Source: Anabaena minutissima FACHB-250
Lineage (GTDB): Bacteria > Cyanobacteriota > Cyanobacteriia > Cyanobacteriales > Nostocaceae
NCBI RefSeq assembly: GCF_014697125.1
Contig: NZ_JACJRG010000009.1
Location: 140,578 to 204,577, forward strand
Reading direction: 5' to 3'
Length of the DNA stretch: 64,000 nt
The stretch's first letter is position 1. Every line of letters begins with the position of its first letter. The position numbers and the translations under genes are program-made. Below, one piece after another: positions 18,269 to 26,615 of the stretch. The notes beneath the pieces are model-generated. The model did not search any database. It saw nothing but the letters and a program-made list of their open reading frames with translations, and had not been told where the DNA came from.

Positions 18269-18772
18269 TTGAGCCAATCAACAGACCTTATTAACCTCGA
18301 TACGTTGGCGCAAGAACTGGCGACAATCCAGCAAACAGGTTCTAAACGAATCGCCTTGTTGGGGTCGCGTCATGTGCCAATTACGCATCAAAATCTGATT
18401 GAAATGATGACTTATGCCTTAGTTTTATCAGGCAATCGAATCCTCACATCCGGTGCTACGGGTACAAATTCAGCTGCTATTAAGGGAGCAATGCGGGCTG
18501 ATCCGAACTTGCTGACGGTAATTTTGCCTCAAAGCTTAGAACGCCAGCCCCATGAATCTCGCCAGCAACTAGAGCAGGTTATGCACTTAGTAGAAAATCC
18601 TAGTAATGATAACTTGTCTCTGGCTGAAGCTAGTTACATCTGTAACAAAGAGATTGTCTCCCGTTGTCAGCAGCTAATCTGCTTTGCATTTCATGACAGT
18701 CGCACTCTGCTACAAACTTGTGGAGATGCTGAAGAACAAAGAAAGGTGGTGACACTTTTCTACTTTGATTAG
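18269..18772 (+). CDS. DprA/Smf-like Rossmann protein
   Basis: A 167-residue protein annotated in related cyanobacteria as a DNA recombination-mediator protein A. It has the Rossmann-like core of DprA/LOG proteins: RIALLGSRHVPITHQNLIEM, then ALVLSGNRILTSGATGTNSAAIKGA, where the SGxxTGTNxAA phosphate-binding loop is typical. It lacks the SAM and winged-helix domains of full DprA, so a role in natural transformation is not certain; nucleotide binding is more secure. The start is a TTG with a weak upstream site; no better start codon lies between it and the first conserved residues. A MAPEG-type gene follows after 75 bases. Confidence 0.72.
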   Translation: MSQSTDLINLDTLAQELATIQQTGSKRIALLGSRHVPITHQNLIEMMTYALVLSGNRILTSGATGTNSAAIKGAMRADPNLLTVILPQSLERQPHESRQQLEQVMHLVENPSNDNLSLAEASYICNKEIVSRCQQLICFAFHDSRTLLQTCGDAEEQRKVVTLFYFD

Positions 18773-18847
18773 TCAGCAGTCAACAGTCCACAGTCGAACC
18801 CATGACTGACTATGAACTATAGACTAGTGACTATGGAATAGAGACTG

Positions 18848-19243
18848 ATGATTATTTTTTTGTATGCGATCGCCGCAGCTGCGGTGTTAATTTACCTACC
18901 ATTTTTAGTTGTAGGGTATGCCCGTATGCGCGTTGGGTATGATCGTTCTGCCCCTCGCGCTATGTTTGATAAATTGCCAGCCTACGCACAAAGAGCTACT
19001 TGGGCGCACCAGAACTCATTTGAAACGTTCATGGTGTTTGTTGCGGCGGCACTAATGGCTTATGTAACTGGTGTGAATTCTTCTATAGCAGCATGGGCTG
19101 CGATCGCCTTTGTTGTGGCTCGTCTGCTATTCTCGATATTTTATATATTGAATATACCGCTATTGCGATCGCTCATGTTTGGCATTGGCTCTCTTAGCTG
19201 CGCTACTCTTATTGTTCTGAGTATCATGCAAGCTAAGGGTTAA
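18848..19243 (+). CDS. MAPEG family membrane protein
   Basis: A 131-residue protein with four membrane helices, matching the MAPEG family (membrane-associated proteins in eicosanoid and glutathione metabolism). Characteristic is the loop after helix 1 with arginines and the segment RATWAHQNSFETFMVFVAAAL, where the conserved Asn and Glu of the family lie. Bacterial members may be glutathione transferases or peroxidases, but substrates are not known. Cyanobacteria contain glutathione, so the activity is plausible. GGAATAGAGACTG just before the ATG gives a moderate ribosome-binding site. It is 179 bases before yajQ. Confidence 0.85.
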   Translation: MIIFLYAIAAAAVLIYLPFLVVGYARMRVGYDRSAPRAMFDKLPAYAQRATWAHQNSFETFMVFVAAALMAYVTGVNSSIAAWAAIAFVVARLLFSIFYILNIPLLRSLMFGIGSLSCATLIVLSIMQAKG

Positions 19244-19291
19244 TTTGGGCATTGGGCATCAGGCATTGGGTATTTGGTTATTCTCCTCCTT

Positions 19292-19390
19292 GTCCCCAGT
19301 CCCCAGCTTTTCAATGAGTGGATTTGCAATGAGTGGATTTTAGATTATTCAATCCAAAATCTAAAATCTAAAATTCCTAGTCCCCAGTCC
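19292..19390 (-). repeat. Composite TTTTAGATTTTGGATT repeat, copy 1 (reverse)
   Basis: The same about 95-base mosaic occurs in forward orientation at 28568-28675 and 38047-38147. Here GATTTTAGATT and AATCTAAAATC form an 11-base stem around ATTCAATCCAA. Flanks carry CCCCAGTCCCCAG seven-base repeats. Confidence 0.7.
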
Positions 19391-19421
19391 CGATTCCAAT
19401 ATTCCAAGTCCAATATTTCTT

Positions 19422-19913
19422 ATGGCTTCTACTTATTCCTTTGACATTGTGAGTGAATTTGATCGGCAAGAATTGGTGAATGCTGTTGATCAAGTCATCC
19501 GAGACCTCAAAAGTCGTTATGACCTCAAGGATACCCAAACTACTGTTGAGTTGGGTGAAGAAAAAATTACTATAGGCACAGATAGCGAGTTTACCCTAGA
19601 TTCTGTTCACAATATTTTGCGTGAAAAGGCTGCCAAGCGAAATCTTTCCCAAAAAATCTTTGATTTTGGCAAAGTAGACTCTGCAAGTGGTAATCGCGTC
19701 CGTCAAGAAATCACCCTCAGAAAAGGTATCAACCAGGATATTGCCAAGCAAATATCCAAATTGATTCGTGACGAATTCAAAAAAGTCCAAGCATCAATTC
19801 AAGGTGATGCTGTACGAGTTTCTGCCAAAGCTAAAGACGATTTACAAGCCGTCATGCAACGCTTAAAGCAAGAAGACTATCCTGTAGCTTTGCAGTTCAC
19901 GAATTATCGTTGA
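19422..19913 (+). CDS. yajQ: YajQ family nucleotide-binding protein
   Basis: A 163-residue protein nearly identical in layout to the YajQ family: [21 protein letters not shown] at the start, [13 protein letters not shown], the [19 protein letters not shown] middle and [31 protein letters not shown] near the end. It forms two ferredoxin-like domains. Some family members bind cyclic di-GMP and act with transcription factors, while the E. coli protein was linked to nucleotide or tRNA binding; the role in cyanobacteria is not settled. Length is standard. A strong hairpin at 20024-20049 follows and separates it from the convergent PEP-CTERM gene. Confidence 0.93.
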   Translation: MASTYSFDIVSEFDRQELVNAVDQVIRDLKSRYDLKDTQTTVELGEEKITIGTDSEFTLDSVHNILREKAAKRNLSQKIFDFGKVDSASGNRVRQEITLRKGINQDIAKQISKLIRDEFKKVQASIQGDAVRVSAKAKDDLQAVMQRLKQEDYPVALQFTNYR

Positions 19914-20023
19914 CATACTCACCGAGATAGAATGTCGGTGATTCTTGACAGTTCACAGTGACCCGCTACCGAAATAGTCTTACAGTCAATTTTTCCCCAA
20001 CGAAAGCCACAACATCAAAATAC

Positions 20024-20049
20024 ATAAAGCCTGCAAAAGCAGGCTTTAT
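20024..20049. terminator. Bidirectional terminator
   Basis: ATAAAGCCTGC and GCAGGCTTTAT form a perfect 11-base stem with an AAAA loop, between the convergent yajQ and PEP-CTERM genes. T/A-rich tails on both sides allow termination in both directions. Confidence 0.85.
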
Positions 20050-20092
20050 TAAAATTCTAATCAGACTAGCTGCGACTTTTCAAGTTTAGTGT

Positions 20093-20710
20093 CTAGTTAG
20101 ATGCTGTTTTCTTCTTTAAGAATCCGCCCAAAGAACCAACTACTAACAAACCTAAAATCGCGCCAGGTTCAGGAACCGAGGTTGCTGTCAACTGACCACC
20201 ATTATCCAATCTACAGTTAGGAAATGTACTGCACACTTCTGGGGATAGGTCATCTTTTAAGAAAATCCTAGCTGTCTGTAGTCCTTCAGCCGGATTGAGA
20301 TAAGTATAGAAATCTAAACCTGCAACTGCGGTGTTAAAGTCAATTCCCAAATCAAAGCCGTTAGCTGCGTCATAGTTGCCAGTTTGCAGCACAGTTTTTG
20401 TAACTGTATCAAAGTTGAAATTGAAAGTAGTATCAGCAGGATTAGGAAAACTGTACTTGAATGCTTGCAACAAATTTCCGTCGGGGTTAAAGAAGGAAAT
20501 AGCAAATCTACTCAGCTGATCTCTGGTGACAATAGTTCCCTCGAAAATATCGTCATAGCTGAAATTTCCTGTTGCTGTATAACCTTGATCTCCTTGCCAA
20601 TCAATCTCAAAAGTAGCTGCATTGGCACTGGAAATGTTAGTTAAAGTAGCCATTGAGGTAACTGCAAAAACTGCTACTTTAGCTGTGATTTGGTTACAAA
20701 TGCTTTTCAT
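20093..20710 (-). CDS. PEP-CTERM anchored exported protein
   Basis: A 205-residue exported protein. An N-terminal signal peptide (about residues 1-31, cleavage after SSANA) is followed by a beta-rich region of unknown function (ATFEIDWQGDQGYTATGNFSYDD). The end is a classic PEP-CTERM sorting signal: VPEPGAILG, a hydrophobic stretch and a final KKK cluster at about residues 178-202. Proteins with this tail are sorted by an exosortase and usually reach the outer surface or extracellular matrix. No exosortase gene is in this window. It is divergent from the PhoX-type gene and ends at the shared terminator with yajQ. The function of the mature part is unknown. Confidence 0.88.
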   Translation of the reverse strand: MKSICNQITAKVAVFAVTSMATLTNISSANAATFEIDWQGDQGYTATGNFSYDDIFEGTIVTRDQLSRFAISFFNPDGNLLQAFKYSFPNPADTTFNFNFDTVTKTVLQTGNYDAANGFDLGIDFNTAVAGLDFYTYLNPAEGLQTARIFLKDDLSPEVCSTFPNCRLDNGGQLTATSVPEPGAILGLLVVGSLGGFLKKKTASN

Positions 20711-21256
20711 TTTCTTGATAGTAGTAGTAAATTTTGATGTTGTTTAATTTCCAACTTTTTTTGTCAAAATTAACAAAAAATGCGGATACTTCTGCAAAAG
20801 GTGAACTGAAAGAAAGCGGATTAATATACCCAAATAGACACTCGAAACCTAGCAAAATCTATAAATAATAGGCTCTGCTCATAATAACCAGATGCTTTTT
20901 TATCTGGGAATATGTGATAACAATTGGTCTTGTTGGGAATACTTAATCCCTAAAACACCTTTGCGGAAATTCTACCATTAGATTCAATCTACTCACATTA
21001 TTTATATTTAATTTTTCCAAAAAACACCAAAAATTCCTAATAAATTCAAAGAATATTTTATCGTTATTTAATTTTTTCTTTACCTCTTTTTAACCATTTT
21101 TTGTTTCATGATTAACACATAATTTGCTCAGACGATCAATATTTTTTTAATGCCTAATTTTCTATTTATGAGCTGTTAATTAAATCAATGATTACCTAAT
21201 CTTAACCAAAATCAATTAATTTCTAACTGGCATTTTCATGTAACCAAAACATCTTT
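20711..21256. other. Divergent AT-rich control region
   Basis: 546 bases between the PEP-CTERM and PhoX-type genes with no open frame of note. The half nearest the PhoX gene holds repeated TTAACC-like octamers at 11-base intervals (listed separately), which could be PhoB-type operators. Confidence 0.5.
21078..21118 (+). promoter_or_regulatory. Possible Pho box (PhoB-type operator)
   Basis: CTTTACCT (21078), TTTAACCA (21089), TTTGTTTC (21100) and ATTAACAC (21111) are spaced exactly 11 bases apart; the cyanobacterial Pho box is a row of (C/T)TTAACCT octamers with 3-base gaps. The first two match 7 of 8, the fourth 6 of 8. A second weaker set lies at 21190-21208 with CTTAACCA. Background is very AT-rich, so chance is possible. 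Confidence 0.4.
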
Positions 21257-22573
21257 ATGAATTTATCAAGACGCAAATTCTTTACATTAGCTGGTGCAAG
21301 TGCTGCCGGAACTCTAGCTATATCACCCTTGGAAGGTCTGCTTGCTAGAGTAGCTTTCGGTCAAACAACACCTACAACGACAGGATATGGGCCACTTTTA
21401 GCAGACCCCAATGGCTTGTTAGAGCTACCAGCCGGATTTCAGTACCGCATTATATCTCGTACAGGCGATCTCATGGCTGACGGTAATCCAGTACCTGGCG
21501 CTCATGATGGTATGGCAGCCTTCCCAGGACCCAGAAATACAACAATATTGGTTTGTAACCACGAATTGAGCAACACTTCTGGTACACAAGTAAGAGTGCC
21601 AAACCGCTATGATCCTGTCAGCAGAGGTGGTACTACCAACTTAGTTGTGGGTGCTAATCGTCAGTTAATCAAGCAGTTCGCCTCTCTAGGTGGAACAATT
21701 CGTAACTGTGCAGGTGGTCCAACACCTTGGGGTTCATGGATTACTTGTGAAGAGAATGTCAGCGTACCTGGTAGCTCTGATGGCTCTACACAGTTCCACG
21801 GTTACAACTTTGAAGTTCCTGCTAATGCTACTGGTCCTGTAGACCCAGTACCCTTAATTGCTATGGGACGGTTTAATCATGAAGCTATAGCTGTAGACCC
21901 TGTAACTGGTATCGTTTATCAAACAGAAGATAGTGGAAGTAGCCTATTTTACCGCTTTATTCCCAACGTACCTGGCAAGTTAGCAGAGGGTGGTAAGCTC
22001 GAAGCTCTAGTCATCAAAGGTAGACCTCAAAGCATTACTAACAATAGAGGTGCTAATAGCGGACTTTACCCAATAGGACAAAAATTTGCTGTAGAGTGGG
22101 TAGAAATTCCTGACCCTAATCCAGCTACAGATAATGTTCGAGTACAAGGTTTTACTTTGGGTGCGGCTCAGTTTTCTCGTGGAGAAGGCATCTGGTATGG
22201 TAACGGTGAATTGTACTTCTGTTGTACCAACGGTGGTGCAAACAGTGGTGGTCAAGTCTGGCGCTATAATCCTCGAACTGAGATGATTGATCTGTTTGTA
22301 GAGTCTCCATCTAGAGATGTTCTGGATGCTCCTGACAATATATGTGTAGCACCTTTTGGCGACCTTATCCTCTGCGAAGACGGTGGTGGTGATCAGTATC
22401 TTAGAGGTGTAAATACCAAAGGTGAACTCTATAATTTTGCACGTAATGCCTTAAATGGCAGCGAATTCTGTGGAGCTTGCTTCTCTCCCGATAATCAGAC
22501 TATGTTTGTCAACGTTCAAAGTCCTGGTATTACCCTCGCAATTTGGGGTCCTTGGAATAGCAACAGAGGCTGA
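21257..22573 (+). CDS. Tat-exported PhoX-type (DUF839) protein
   Basis: A 438-residue protein with a twin-arginine signal (LSRRKFFTLAGASAAGTLA at residues 3-21) and the beta-propeller PhoX/DUF839 domain. Conserved parts include AHDGMAAFPG, VCNHELS, PWGSWITCEENV, GRFNHEAIAVDP, YQTEDS and GDLILCEDGGGD. PhoX phosphatases are calcium/iron-dependent and release phosphate from organic esters outside the cytoplasm; whether this shorter branch is an active phosphatase is uncertain. Tat export means it folds with its cofactor before crossing the membrane. Possible Pho-box octamers lie upstream, which would fit induction under phosphate shortage. Confidence in family is high, in exact activity moderate. 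Confidence 0.82.
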   Translation: MNLSRRKFFTLAGASAAGTLAISPLEGLLARVAFGQTTPTTTGYGPLLADPNGLLELPAGFQYRIISRTGDLMADGNPVPGAHDGMAAFPGPRNTTILVCNHELSNTSGTQVRVPNRYDPVSRGGTTNLVVGANRQLIKQFASLGGTIRNCAGGPTPWGSWITCEENVSVPGSSDGSTQFHGYNFEVPANATGPVDPVPLIAMGRFNHEAIAVDPVTGIVYQTEDSGSSLFYRFIPNVPGKLAEGGKLEALVIKGRPQSITNNRGANSGLYPIGQKFAVEWVEIPDPNPATDNVRVQGFTLGAAQFSRGEGIWYGNGELYFCCTNGGANSGGQVWRYNPRTEMIDLFVESPSRDVLDAPDNICVAPFGDLILCEDGGGDQYLRGVNTKGELYNFARNALNGSEFCGACFSPDNQTMFVNVQSPGITLAIWGPWNSNRG

Positions 22574-22666
22574 TAGAAACTCCTAATATTCCAGTATCAA
22601 ACCTCTTGTAACCCTAGCTGATAAAAGCGATCGCCTTTTTGTTAGTGTGAGATCAGGCGATCGCTA

Positions 22667-23251
22667 TTAATTCCCTATTACTGGTGGTAACATCTCTAAA
22701 ACCAGAATCTCTATATCAGGAAATTTTAAGGGTGCGATCGCCCCATCTTCTGCCAAAATTAATTTACTTTGGTAGCCTTCTGGACTCGGTTTGCGGAAAA
22801 CGTACAATTGACGGCTAACTACATCTAACACCCAATAATCTTGAATGCCTGCTTGCGAGTAAGCTTTGGCTTTAATTTCACAATCTAGCTGGCGACTGCT
22901 ATCTGCTACCTCAATAATTAGATACACTTCAGAAGGTGTAGGATGGTGATCTGCGTAGTCCAGTGGGTCTACTTTCACAACAGCAATATCTGGTTCTGGT
23001 TCAGACCGCTCATTTAACTTTACAGGGTCTTGAATGGATATCCAGGCGCGATTTCCTAACCTATTTTTGAATAAGTAATCTGTTCTTCCCACCGCCGACC
23101 GATGGGCTGTTCCTTTAGCAATCATCCAAATAATCTTTCCTTCTAAAAGTTCTACTCTTTCCTCTACACCAAAAATCCCAGCCTCAGCCATCCGGTGGTA
23201 TTCTTCCACTGTCCAGAGGCGAAGTTGTAACGTCGTTTCTGTGTTTTGCAT
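22667..23251 (-). CDS. Uma2 family (DUF820) putative endonuclease, first copy
   Basis: A 194-residue protein of the Uma2 family, a PD-(D/E)xK-fold group that is greatly expanded in cyanobacteria and whose substrates are unknown. The typical order is visible: LRLWTVEEYHRMAEAGIF near the start, VELLEGKIIWM, EPDIAVVKVD (the Asp of the nuclease core), and VYLIIEVADSS with CEIKAKAYSQAGIQDYWVLD (Glu and Lys). I chose the ATG at 23251; an upstream in-frame GTG at 23311 adds 20 residues unlike the family. A second Uma2 gene lies 78 bases upstream on the same strand. Nuclease activity is by fold only. Confidence 0.82.
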   Translation of the reverse strand: MQNTETTLQLRLWTVEEYHRMAEAGIFGVEERVELLEGKIIWMIAKGTAHRSAVGRTDYLFKNRLGNRAWISIQDPVKLNERSEPEPDIAVVKVDPLDYADHHPTPSEVYLIIEVADSSRQLDCEIKAKAYSQAGIQDYWVLDVVSRQLYVFRKPSPEGYQSKLILAEDGAIAPLKFPDIEILVLEMLPPVIGN

Positions 23252-23328
23252 GAGTTTTTGCCTACGGAGAAAATTTGATATTTGATTATCTTCGACTTGA
23301 CATATAAACACTAATATGTTTCTTAAAT

Positions 23329-23910
23329 TTAAGATTTTTCCCCTGCATTAAAGATTTGGGAAACTTGCAGATTTAGCTGACTAAATTGAGGAGAGACAAC
23401 TAAATCATCACCAGAAAAGTTACCAAACTCTGTGTAAGTATTACCAGTTAATTCTAAAACTAAAACAGTCTGCGCCTCTGGGTCAACAATCCAATATTCA
23501 GGAATACCGCAATCTTGATACTGCATCCGCTTGGCGATGAAATCTCTATGTCTTTGTAATTCCCCTGGACTGACTACTTCTATTACTAGTAGAGGAGGTA
23601 GCATCGTCAGACGAATGGTATTACGCTGTGCTAACTGCTGAATATGTTCTTCTCGAATAATAGTTAGGTCAGGGTAACGGTTTCTGGGTTCTCCTCTGAC
23701 TTCTAGTTCTAAACCATGCCCCCGTACCCTTTTGTAGCCTAACAGTAAGGCAAATTGAATTAATAGGAATGTAGCAATCTGAACGTTAATTCCTGATTCT
23801 GGGGGCATTTCGATTAATTCGCCATTAAATAGCTCATAGAGTTTATCTGTACCATCATCATAGGATAAGTATTCTTCAAAACTTTGAAATTGATGTTTAA
23901 CTTGTAGCAT
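23329..23910 (-). CDS. Uma2 family (DUF820) putative endonuclease, second copy
   Basis: A 193-residue Uma2 protein, distinct in sequence from its downstream neighbour. Core motifs are FEEYLSYDDGTDKLYELFNGELIEMPPE, RYPDLTIIREE (Asp), and LLVIEVVSPGELQRHRDFIAKRMQYQDCGIPEYWIVDPE (Glu, Lys), all in the usual spacing but quoted here only as landmarks in pieces. GGAGAA sits seven bases before the ATG at 23910, so I prefer it to the GTG at 23934. The two Uma2 genes are probably one transcription unit. A third, unlinked copy is at 60527. Confidence 0.82.
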   Translation of the reverse strand: MLQVKHQFQSFEEYLSYDDGTDKLYELFNGELIEMPPESGINVQIATFLLIQFALLLGYKRVRGHGLELEVRGEPRNRYPDLTIIREEHIQQLAQRNTIRLTMLPPLLVIEVVSPGELQRHRDFIAKRMQYQDCGIPEYWIVDPEAQTVLVLELTGNTYTEFGNFSGDDLVVSPQFSQLNLQVSQIFNAGEKS

Positions 23911-23971
23911 CAGATTTTCTCCGTGAGCAGACACTATTCACGAGATACCTACTTCCTATTATGGTTATTTA

Positions 23972-24703
23972 TTATTCGATAATTTGAATTTCATCAAGTT
24001 TGTTAATCACTACATCTGCACCTTTAACGTTATCTGGTTTACCAACCCAAGTAATACCAATACAACCTGCGGCTTTAGCATTACGAGCCATTTGCATATC
24101 ACCAACAGCATCACCCACCATTAATGTATTGTCTGGTTGTACTCCTAATACTTGGCAAGCTTGTATAAACAGTGTTGGATCTGGTTTACTCAGTCCATGA
24201 TCTACACCTATTTGTGCTTGGATGTAATCACTTAATTGATATCGTGCTACAAAGTCTCTGACTTCTGCTGTTGTGGCTGCGGAAAGGATACCAAGTTTGA
24301 TTCCTGTTGTTGAGAGGGAGCGCAAAACCTCTAGAGTTCCTGGAAATATAGGTGCAGGAGTTTGATTAACATATTTTTCCGCTTCATCTAAAGATTGACG
24401 AGCTATTTGCAAAGATTCAAACCAACCTCTCCCAGTTTCGGCGATATAAGCGGCGGCAGCGATTTCTGTTTCTCGCCGACTGGCTACTGCGATTAAGCCA
24501 GCATGATCTAGGGTATTGCTGTTAATCCCAAAAGCCATTAACAATGGTTCGCCAATCCCAGGAATTTGAGCATCTATTAACCGGGCTGCTTTTTGTCCGA
24601 GCGATCGCAAATAGATTTCTGAGTCTTCTAATGTACCATTTTTGTCAAAAAGAATGGCTTGAACATTGTCAAACTTGGTTTTTTTACATTGAATAGTTAG
24701 CAA
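23972..24703 (-). CDS. HAD family phosphatase (phosphoglycolate-phosphatase-like)
   Basis: A HAD-superfamily hydrolase of about 243 residues. The first motif is AILFDKNGTLED, with Lys in place of the second usual Asp (the usual form is DxDGT), followed by a helical cap, then the Thr/Ser motif LGILSAATTAEV, the Lys in GLSKPDPTLF and VGDAVGDMQMA. Having DKNGT rather than DxDGT is a real departure, seen in a subset of the family, and it may change or weaken phosphatase activity. Start choice: a TTG at 24703 has GGAGA six bases upstream; a TTG at 24721 is possible but less supported. The preceding rpsA gene is separated by a terminator. Confidence 0.8.
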   Translation of the reverse strand: MLTIQCKKTKFDNVQAILFDKNGTLEDSEIYLRSLGQKAARLIDAQIPGIGEPLLMAFGINSNTLDHAGLIAVASRRETEIAAAAYIAETGRGWFESLQIARQSLDEAEKYVNQTPAPIFPGTLEVLRSLSTTGIKLGILSAATTAEVRDFVARYQLSDYIQAQIGVDHGLSKPDPTLFIQACQVLGVQPDNTLMVGDAVGDMQMARNAKAAGCIGITWVGKPDNVKGADVVINKLDEIQIIE

Positions 24704-24808
24704 AATATTTCTCCACCCCAAAAATTGTTACTACACGGTTAACATCTCAACCCAAACTTGTATATTGAGAGAAGTAGTATTGCATCCCTACTTAACTATC
24801 AATAAAAA

Positions 24809-24827
24809 AAGAGGGATTTCCCCTCTT
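24809..24827 (-). terminator. rpsA terminator
   Basis: On the minus strand AAGAGGG and CCCTCTT form a stem around GAAAT, followed by a run of T (24801-24808 read in reverse). It lies about 40 bases after the rpsA stop. Confidence 0.8.
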
Positions 24828-24865
24828 CCATAAATGCGATGATCTTTGTTAATTAAAGTATTTTA

Positions 24866-25996
24866 TTACTCTTCAATAGCGGCTGGTATTTCTTCTACTG
24901 CTTCGGTTTCAGCTACTGCTTCGGTTTCAGCTACTGCTTCAGTTTCAGCTACTGCTTCAGTTTCAGCTACTGCTTCAGTTTCATTTACTGCTTCAGTTTC
25001 AGCTACTGCTTCAACTACATCTTCGGTTGCTGGTGGAATTTCTTCCTCCATTTCACCCGCACTTTCTACAACTTCTGCTGGTGTAGCAATACCTTGTTGT
25101 TTAGCAAGCATCTGTTCTCTATACTTAGCTGCCATTTCTTCTGCTTTGTCATAAACCAAATCACGGTTTTTAATCATGTCACCGGGTTCTGGTTCTAACT
25201 GTTTGGTAGATAGAGATATTCTGCCTCGTTCTGCATCCAAGTCAATGATCATCACTTTCACTTCATCATTAACATTGAATACGCTGTGGGGTGTATCAAT
25301 ATGCTCGTGAGAAATTTCTGAGATGTGCAACAAACCACTGACACCGCCAATATCAATAAATGCACCGTAAGGCTTGATGCCACGCACTGTACCAATTACG
25401 ACTTCGCCCACTTCTAGGCGGTTCATCTTCCGTTCAACTAACGCCCGACGATGAGATAGGACTAGGCGGTTACGTTCTTCGTCTACTTCAAGGAATTTTA
25501 ATGGTAGTTCTTCGCCTACCAAGTCTTCTTTAGGTTTGCGGGTACTGATGTGAGATCCGGGGATAAAGCCACGTAAACCCTCAATTCTCACCAATGCTCC
25601 CCCACGATTGGTCGCAAACACGCCGGAACGCACAGTAGCATCTTCTGCTTGTAGCTGTCTCACTCGCTCCCAAGCACGCATATATTCAATCCGTCGGATG
25701 GAAAGAGTTAGCTGTCCATCTTCATTTTCATCGGTGAGGATGAAAAATTCCCTGGTTTCGTTGGATTGTAATACTTCTTCCGGGGCATCGACCCGGTTTA
25801 TAGACATTTCTTGTATAGGTATATATGCTGCTGTTTTAGCACCAATGTCAATCAGAGCGCCACGCGGTTCTATACTAAAAACTGTACCTGGTACGACATC
25901 TCCGGGGCTAAAATGATAATCGTACTTATCAAGGAGGGCTGCAAAATCTTCGTGAGTAAATCCAATTTCTGTAGCGGTTAAGTTCTGATTGACCAT
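24866..25996 (-). CDS. rpsA: 30S ribosomal protein S1
   Basis: A 376-residue S1 protein with three S1 RNA-binding domains (about residues 28-98, 115-180 and 195-265), shorter than the six-domain proteobacterial form, as is usual for cyanobacteria and chloroplasts. Good landmarks are GDVVPGTVFSIEPRGALIDIGAKTA-type first domain, VRGIKPYGAFIDIGGVSGLLHISE in the third and RISLSTKQLEPEPGDM. It helps bring mRNA to the 30S subunit. The C-terminal 50 residues are a low-complexity acidic tail of AVAETE/AVNETE hexapeptides encoded by 18-base tandem repeats (about 24895-25008), which probably varies in length between strains. A terminator follows at 24809-24827. Confidence 0.95.
   Translation of the reverse strand: MVNQNLTATEIGFTHEDFAALLDKYDYHFSPGDVVPGTVFSIEPRGALIDIGAKTAAYIPIQEMSINRVDAPEEVLQSNETREFFILTDENEDGQLTLSIRRIEYMRAWERVRQLQAEDATVRSGVFATNRGGALVRIEGLRGFIPGSHISTRKPKEDLVGEELPLKFLEVDEERNRLVLSHRRALVERKMNRLEVGEVVIGTVRGIKPYGAFIDIGGVSGLLHISEISHEHIDTPHSVFNVNDEVKVMIIDLDAERGRISLSTKQLEPEPGDMIKNRDLVYDKAEEMAAKYREQMLAKQQGIATPAEVVESAGEMEEEIPPATEDVVEAVAETEAVNETEAVAETEAVAETEAVAETEAVAETEAVEEIPAAIEE
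24895..25010 (-). repeat. 18-base tandem repeat coding the acidic S1 tail
   Basis: On the plus strand the unit reads GCTACTGCTTCAGTTTCA and is repeated about six times with a few base changes (one TCATTTACT variant coding Asn). It encodes AVAETE hexapeptides inside rpsA. Such in-frame repeats can gain or lose units without breaking the frame. Confidence 0.85.
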
Positions 25997-26418
25997 GCTG
26001 ATTTGTTCCTGGTTCTAGTCTCCGTAAAAGGTTATGCCATAATAGCGATAATCCATGCAACTGCCTTAACGGCAATGTACAACTATATCTCCCAATCCTA
26101 GCGTAGAAAAGCTAGTGTTAACACATATCAACTCCCAGATAGAAAATTATATCATATCTATCTGTGAAATTTTTATTAACAAATTTTTGCTTTTAAGGGT
26201 GATGCCCCTTTAGCTACAGGAAAATCTTTAGCTACGTATTTAAAATACTTGATAATCCAGTATTAACTAGATAATTTTTCCTGCATTTACAACAATACTA
26301 CCTTTTTTAATCTTTTCGCTACATTGGTCAAAAAGTAAAACCAAAAAAATATCCGTTGTTCCTGGTAGAAACAACGGATAAAAATTTTATATAAATTTAC
26401 AGATTTGGTATTAACTAC
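25997..26418. other. Spacer between psbT and rpsA
   Basis: 422 bases, AT-rich. It must hold the rpsA promoter and leader; no specific box is convincing. The psbT terminator lies at 26350-26380. No small gene was found. Confidence 0.5.
26350..26380 (-). terminator. Terminator of the psbB-psbT unit
   Basis: TATCCGTTGTT and AACAACGGATA make an 11-base perfect stem with a nine-base loop. On the minus strand it is followed by ATATTTTTTTGG, a strong T-run. It lies 38 bases after the psbT stop. Confidence 0.9.
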
Positions 26419-26526
26419 CTACTTATCTTCTTTTTTCTCAATGCGGGGGGGTTCGCGGAATGCGATCGCAAAGAAAAGAACACCAATTGCCAGAGTCAAA
26501 ATTAAAATGTACGCAACGCTTTCCAT
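26419..26526 (-). CDS. psbT: Photosystem II reaction centre protein T
   Basis: A 35-residue membrane peptide reading [18 protein letters not shown] then [17 protein letters not shown], the standard PsbT sequence: one membrane helix (about residues 4-22) and a charged stromal tail with the conserved REPPRI motif. PsbT sits at the photosystem II dimer interface and helps recovery from light damage. AAGGAGC lies eight bases before the ATG. The gene follows psbB on the same strand, as in other cyanobacteria and plastids. The 134-base gap to psbB contains the dispersed GTTAGCGGTAGCG element and GTGCTGA repeats. Confidence 0.95.
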   Translation of the reverse strand: MESVAYILILTLAIGVLFFAIAFREPPRIEKKEDK

Positions 26527-26542
26527 GTCAAAAGCTCCTTAA

Positions 26543-26615
26543 AGTGCTGAGTGCTGAGTGCTGGCTGTTAGCGGTAGCGCGGCGTTTAGCCGGTGCTGAG
26601 TGCTGAGTGCTGAGT
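26543..26615 (+). repeat. GTGCTGA array with dispersed element, copy 4
   Basis: GTGCTGA units flank one copy of the GTTAGCGGTAGCGCGGCG element at about 26564-26601. It fills the psbB-psbT intercistronic spacer, and on the transcribed strand it can fold through its GCCGG/GCGCGG-type arms. Confidence 0.8.

Noticed and set aside
18269..18772. Natural transformation gene dprA
   Set aside because: Only the Rossmann core is present, without the SAM and DML1/winged-helix domains, and no com genes are near, so I avoid the gene symbol.
24846..25154. 102-residue Ser/Ala/Thr-rich frame on the plus strand
   Set aside because: It is the reverse reading of the 18-base repeat inside rpsA; low complexity and no ribosome-binding site.
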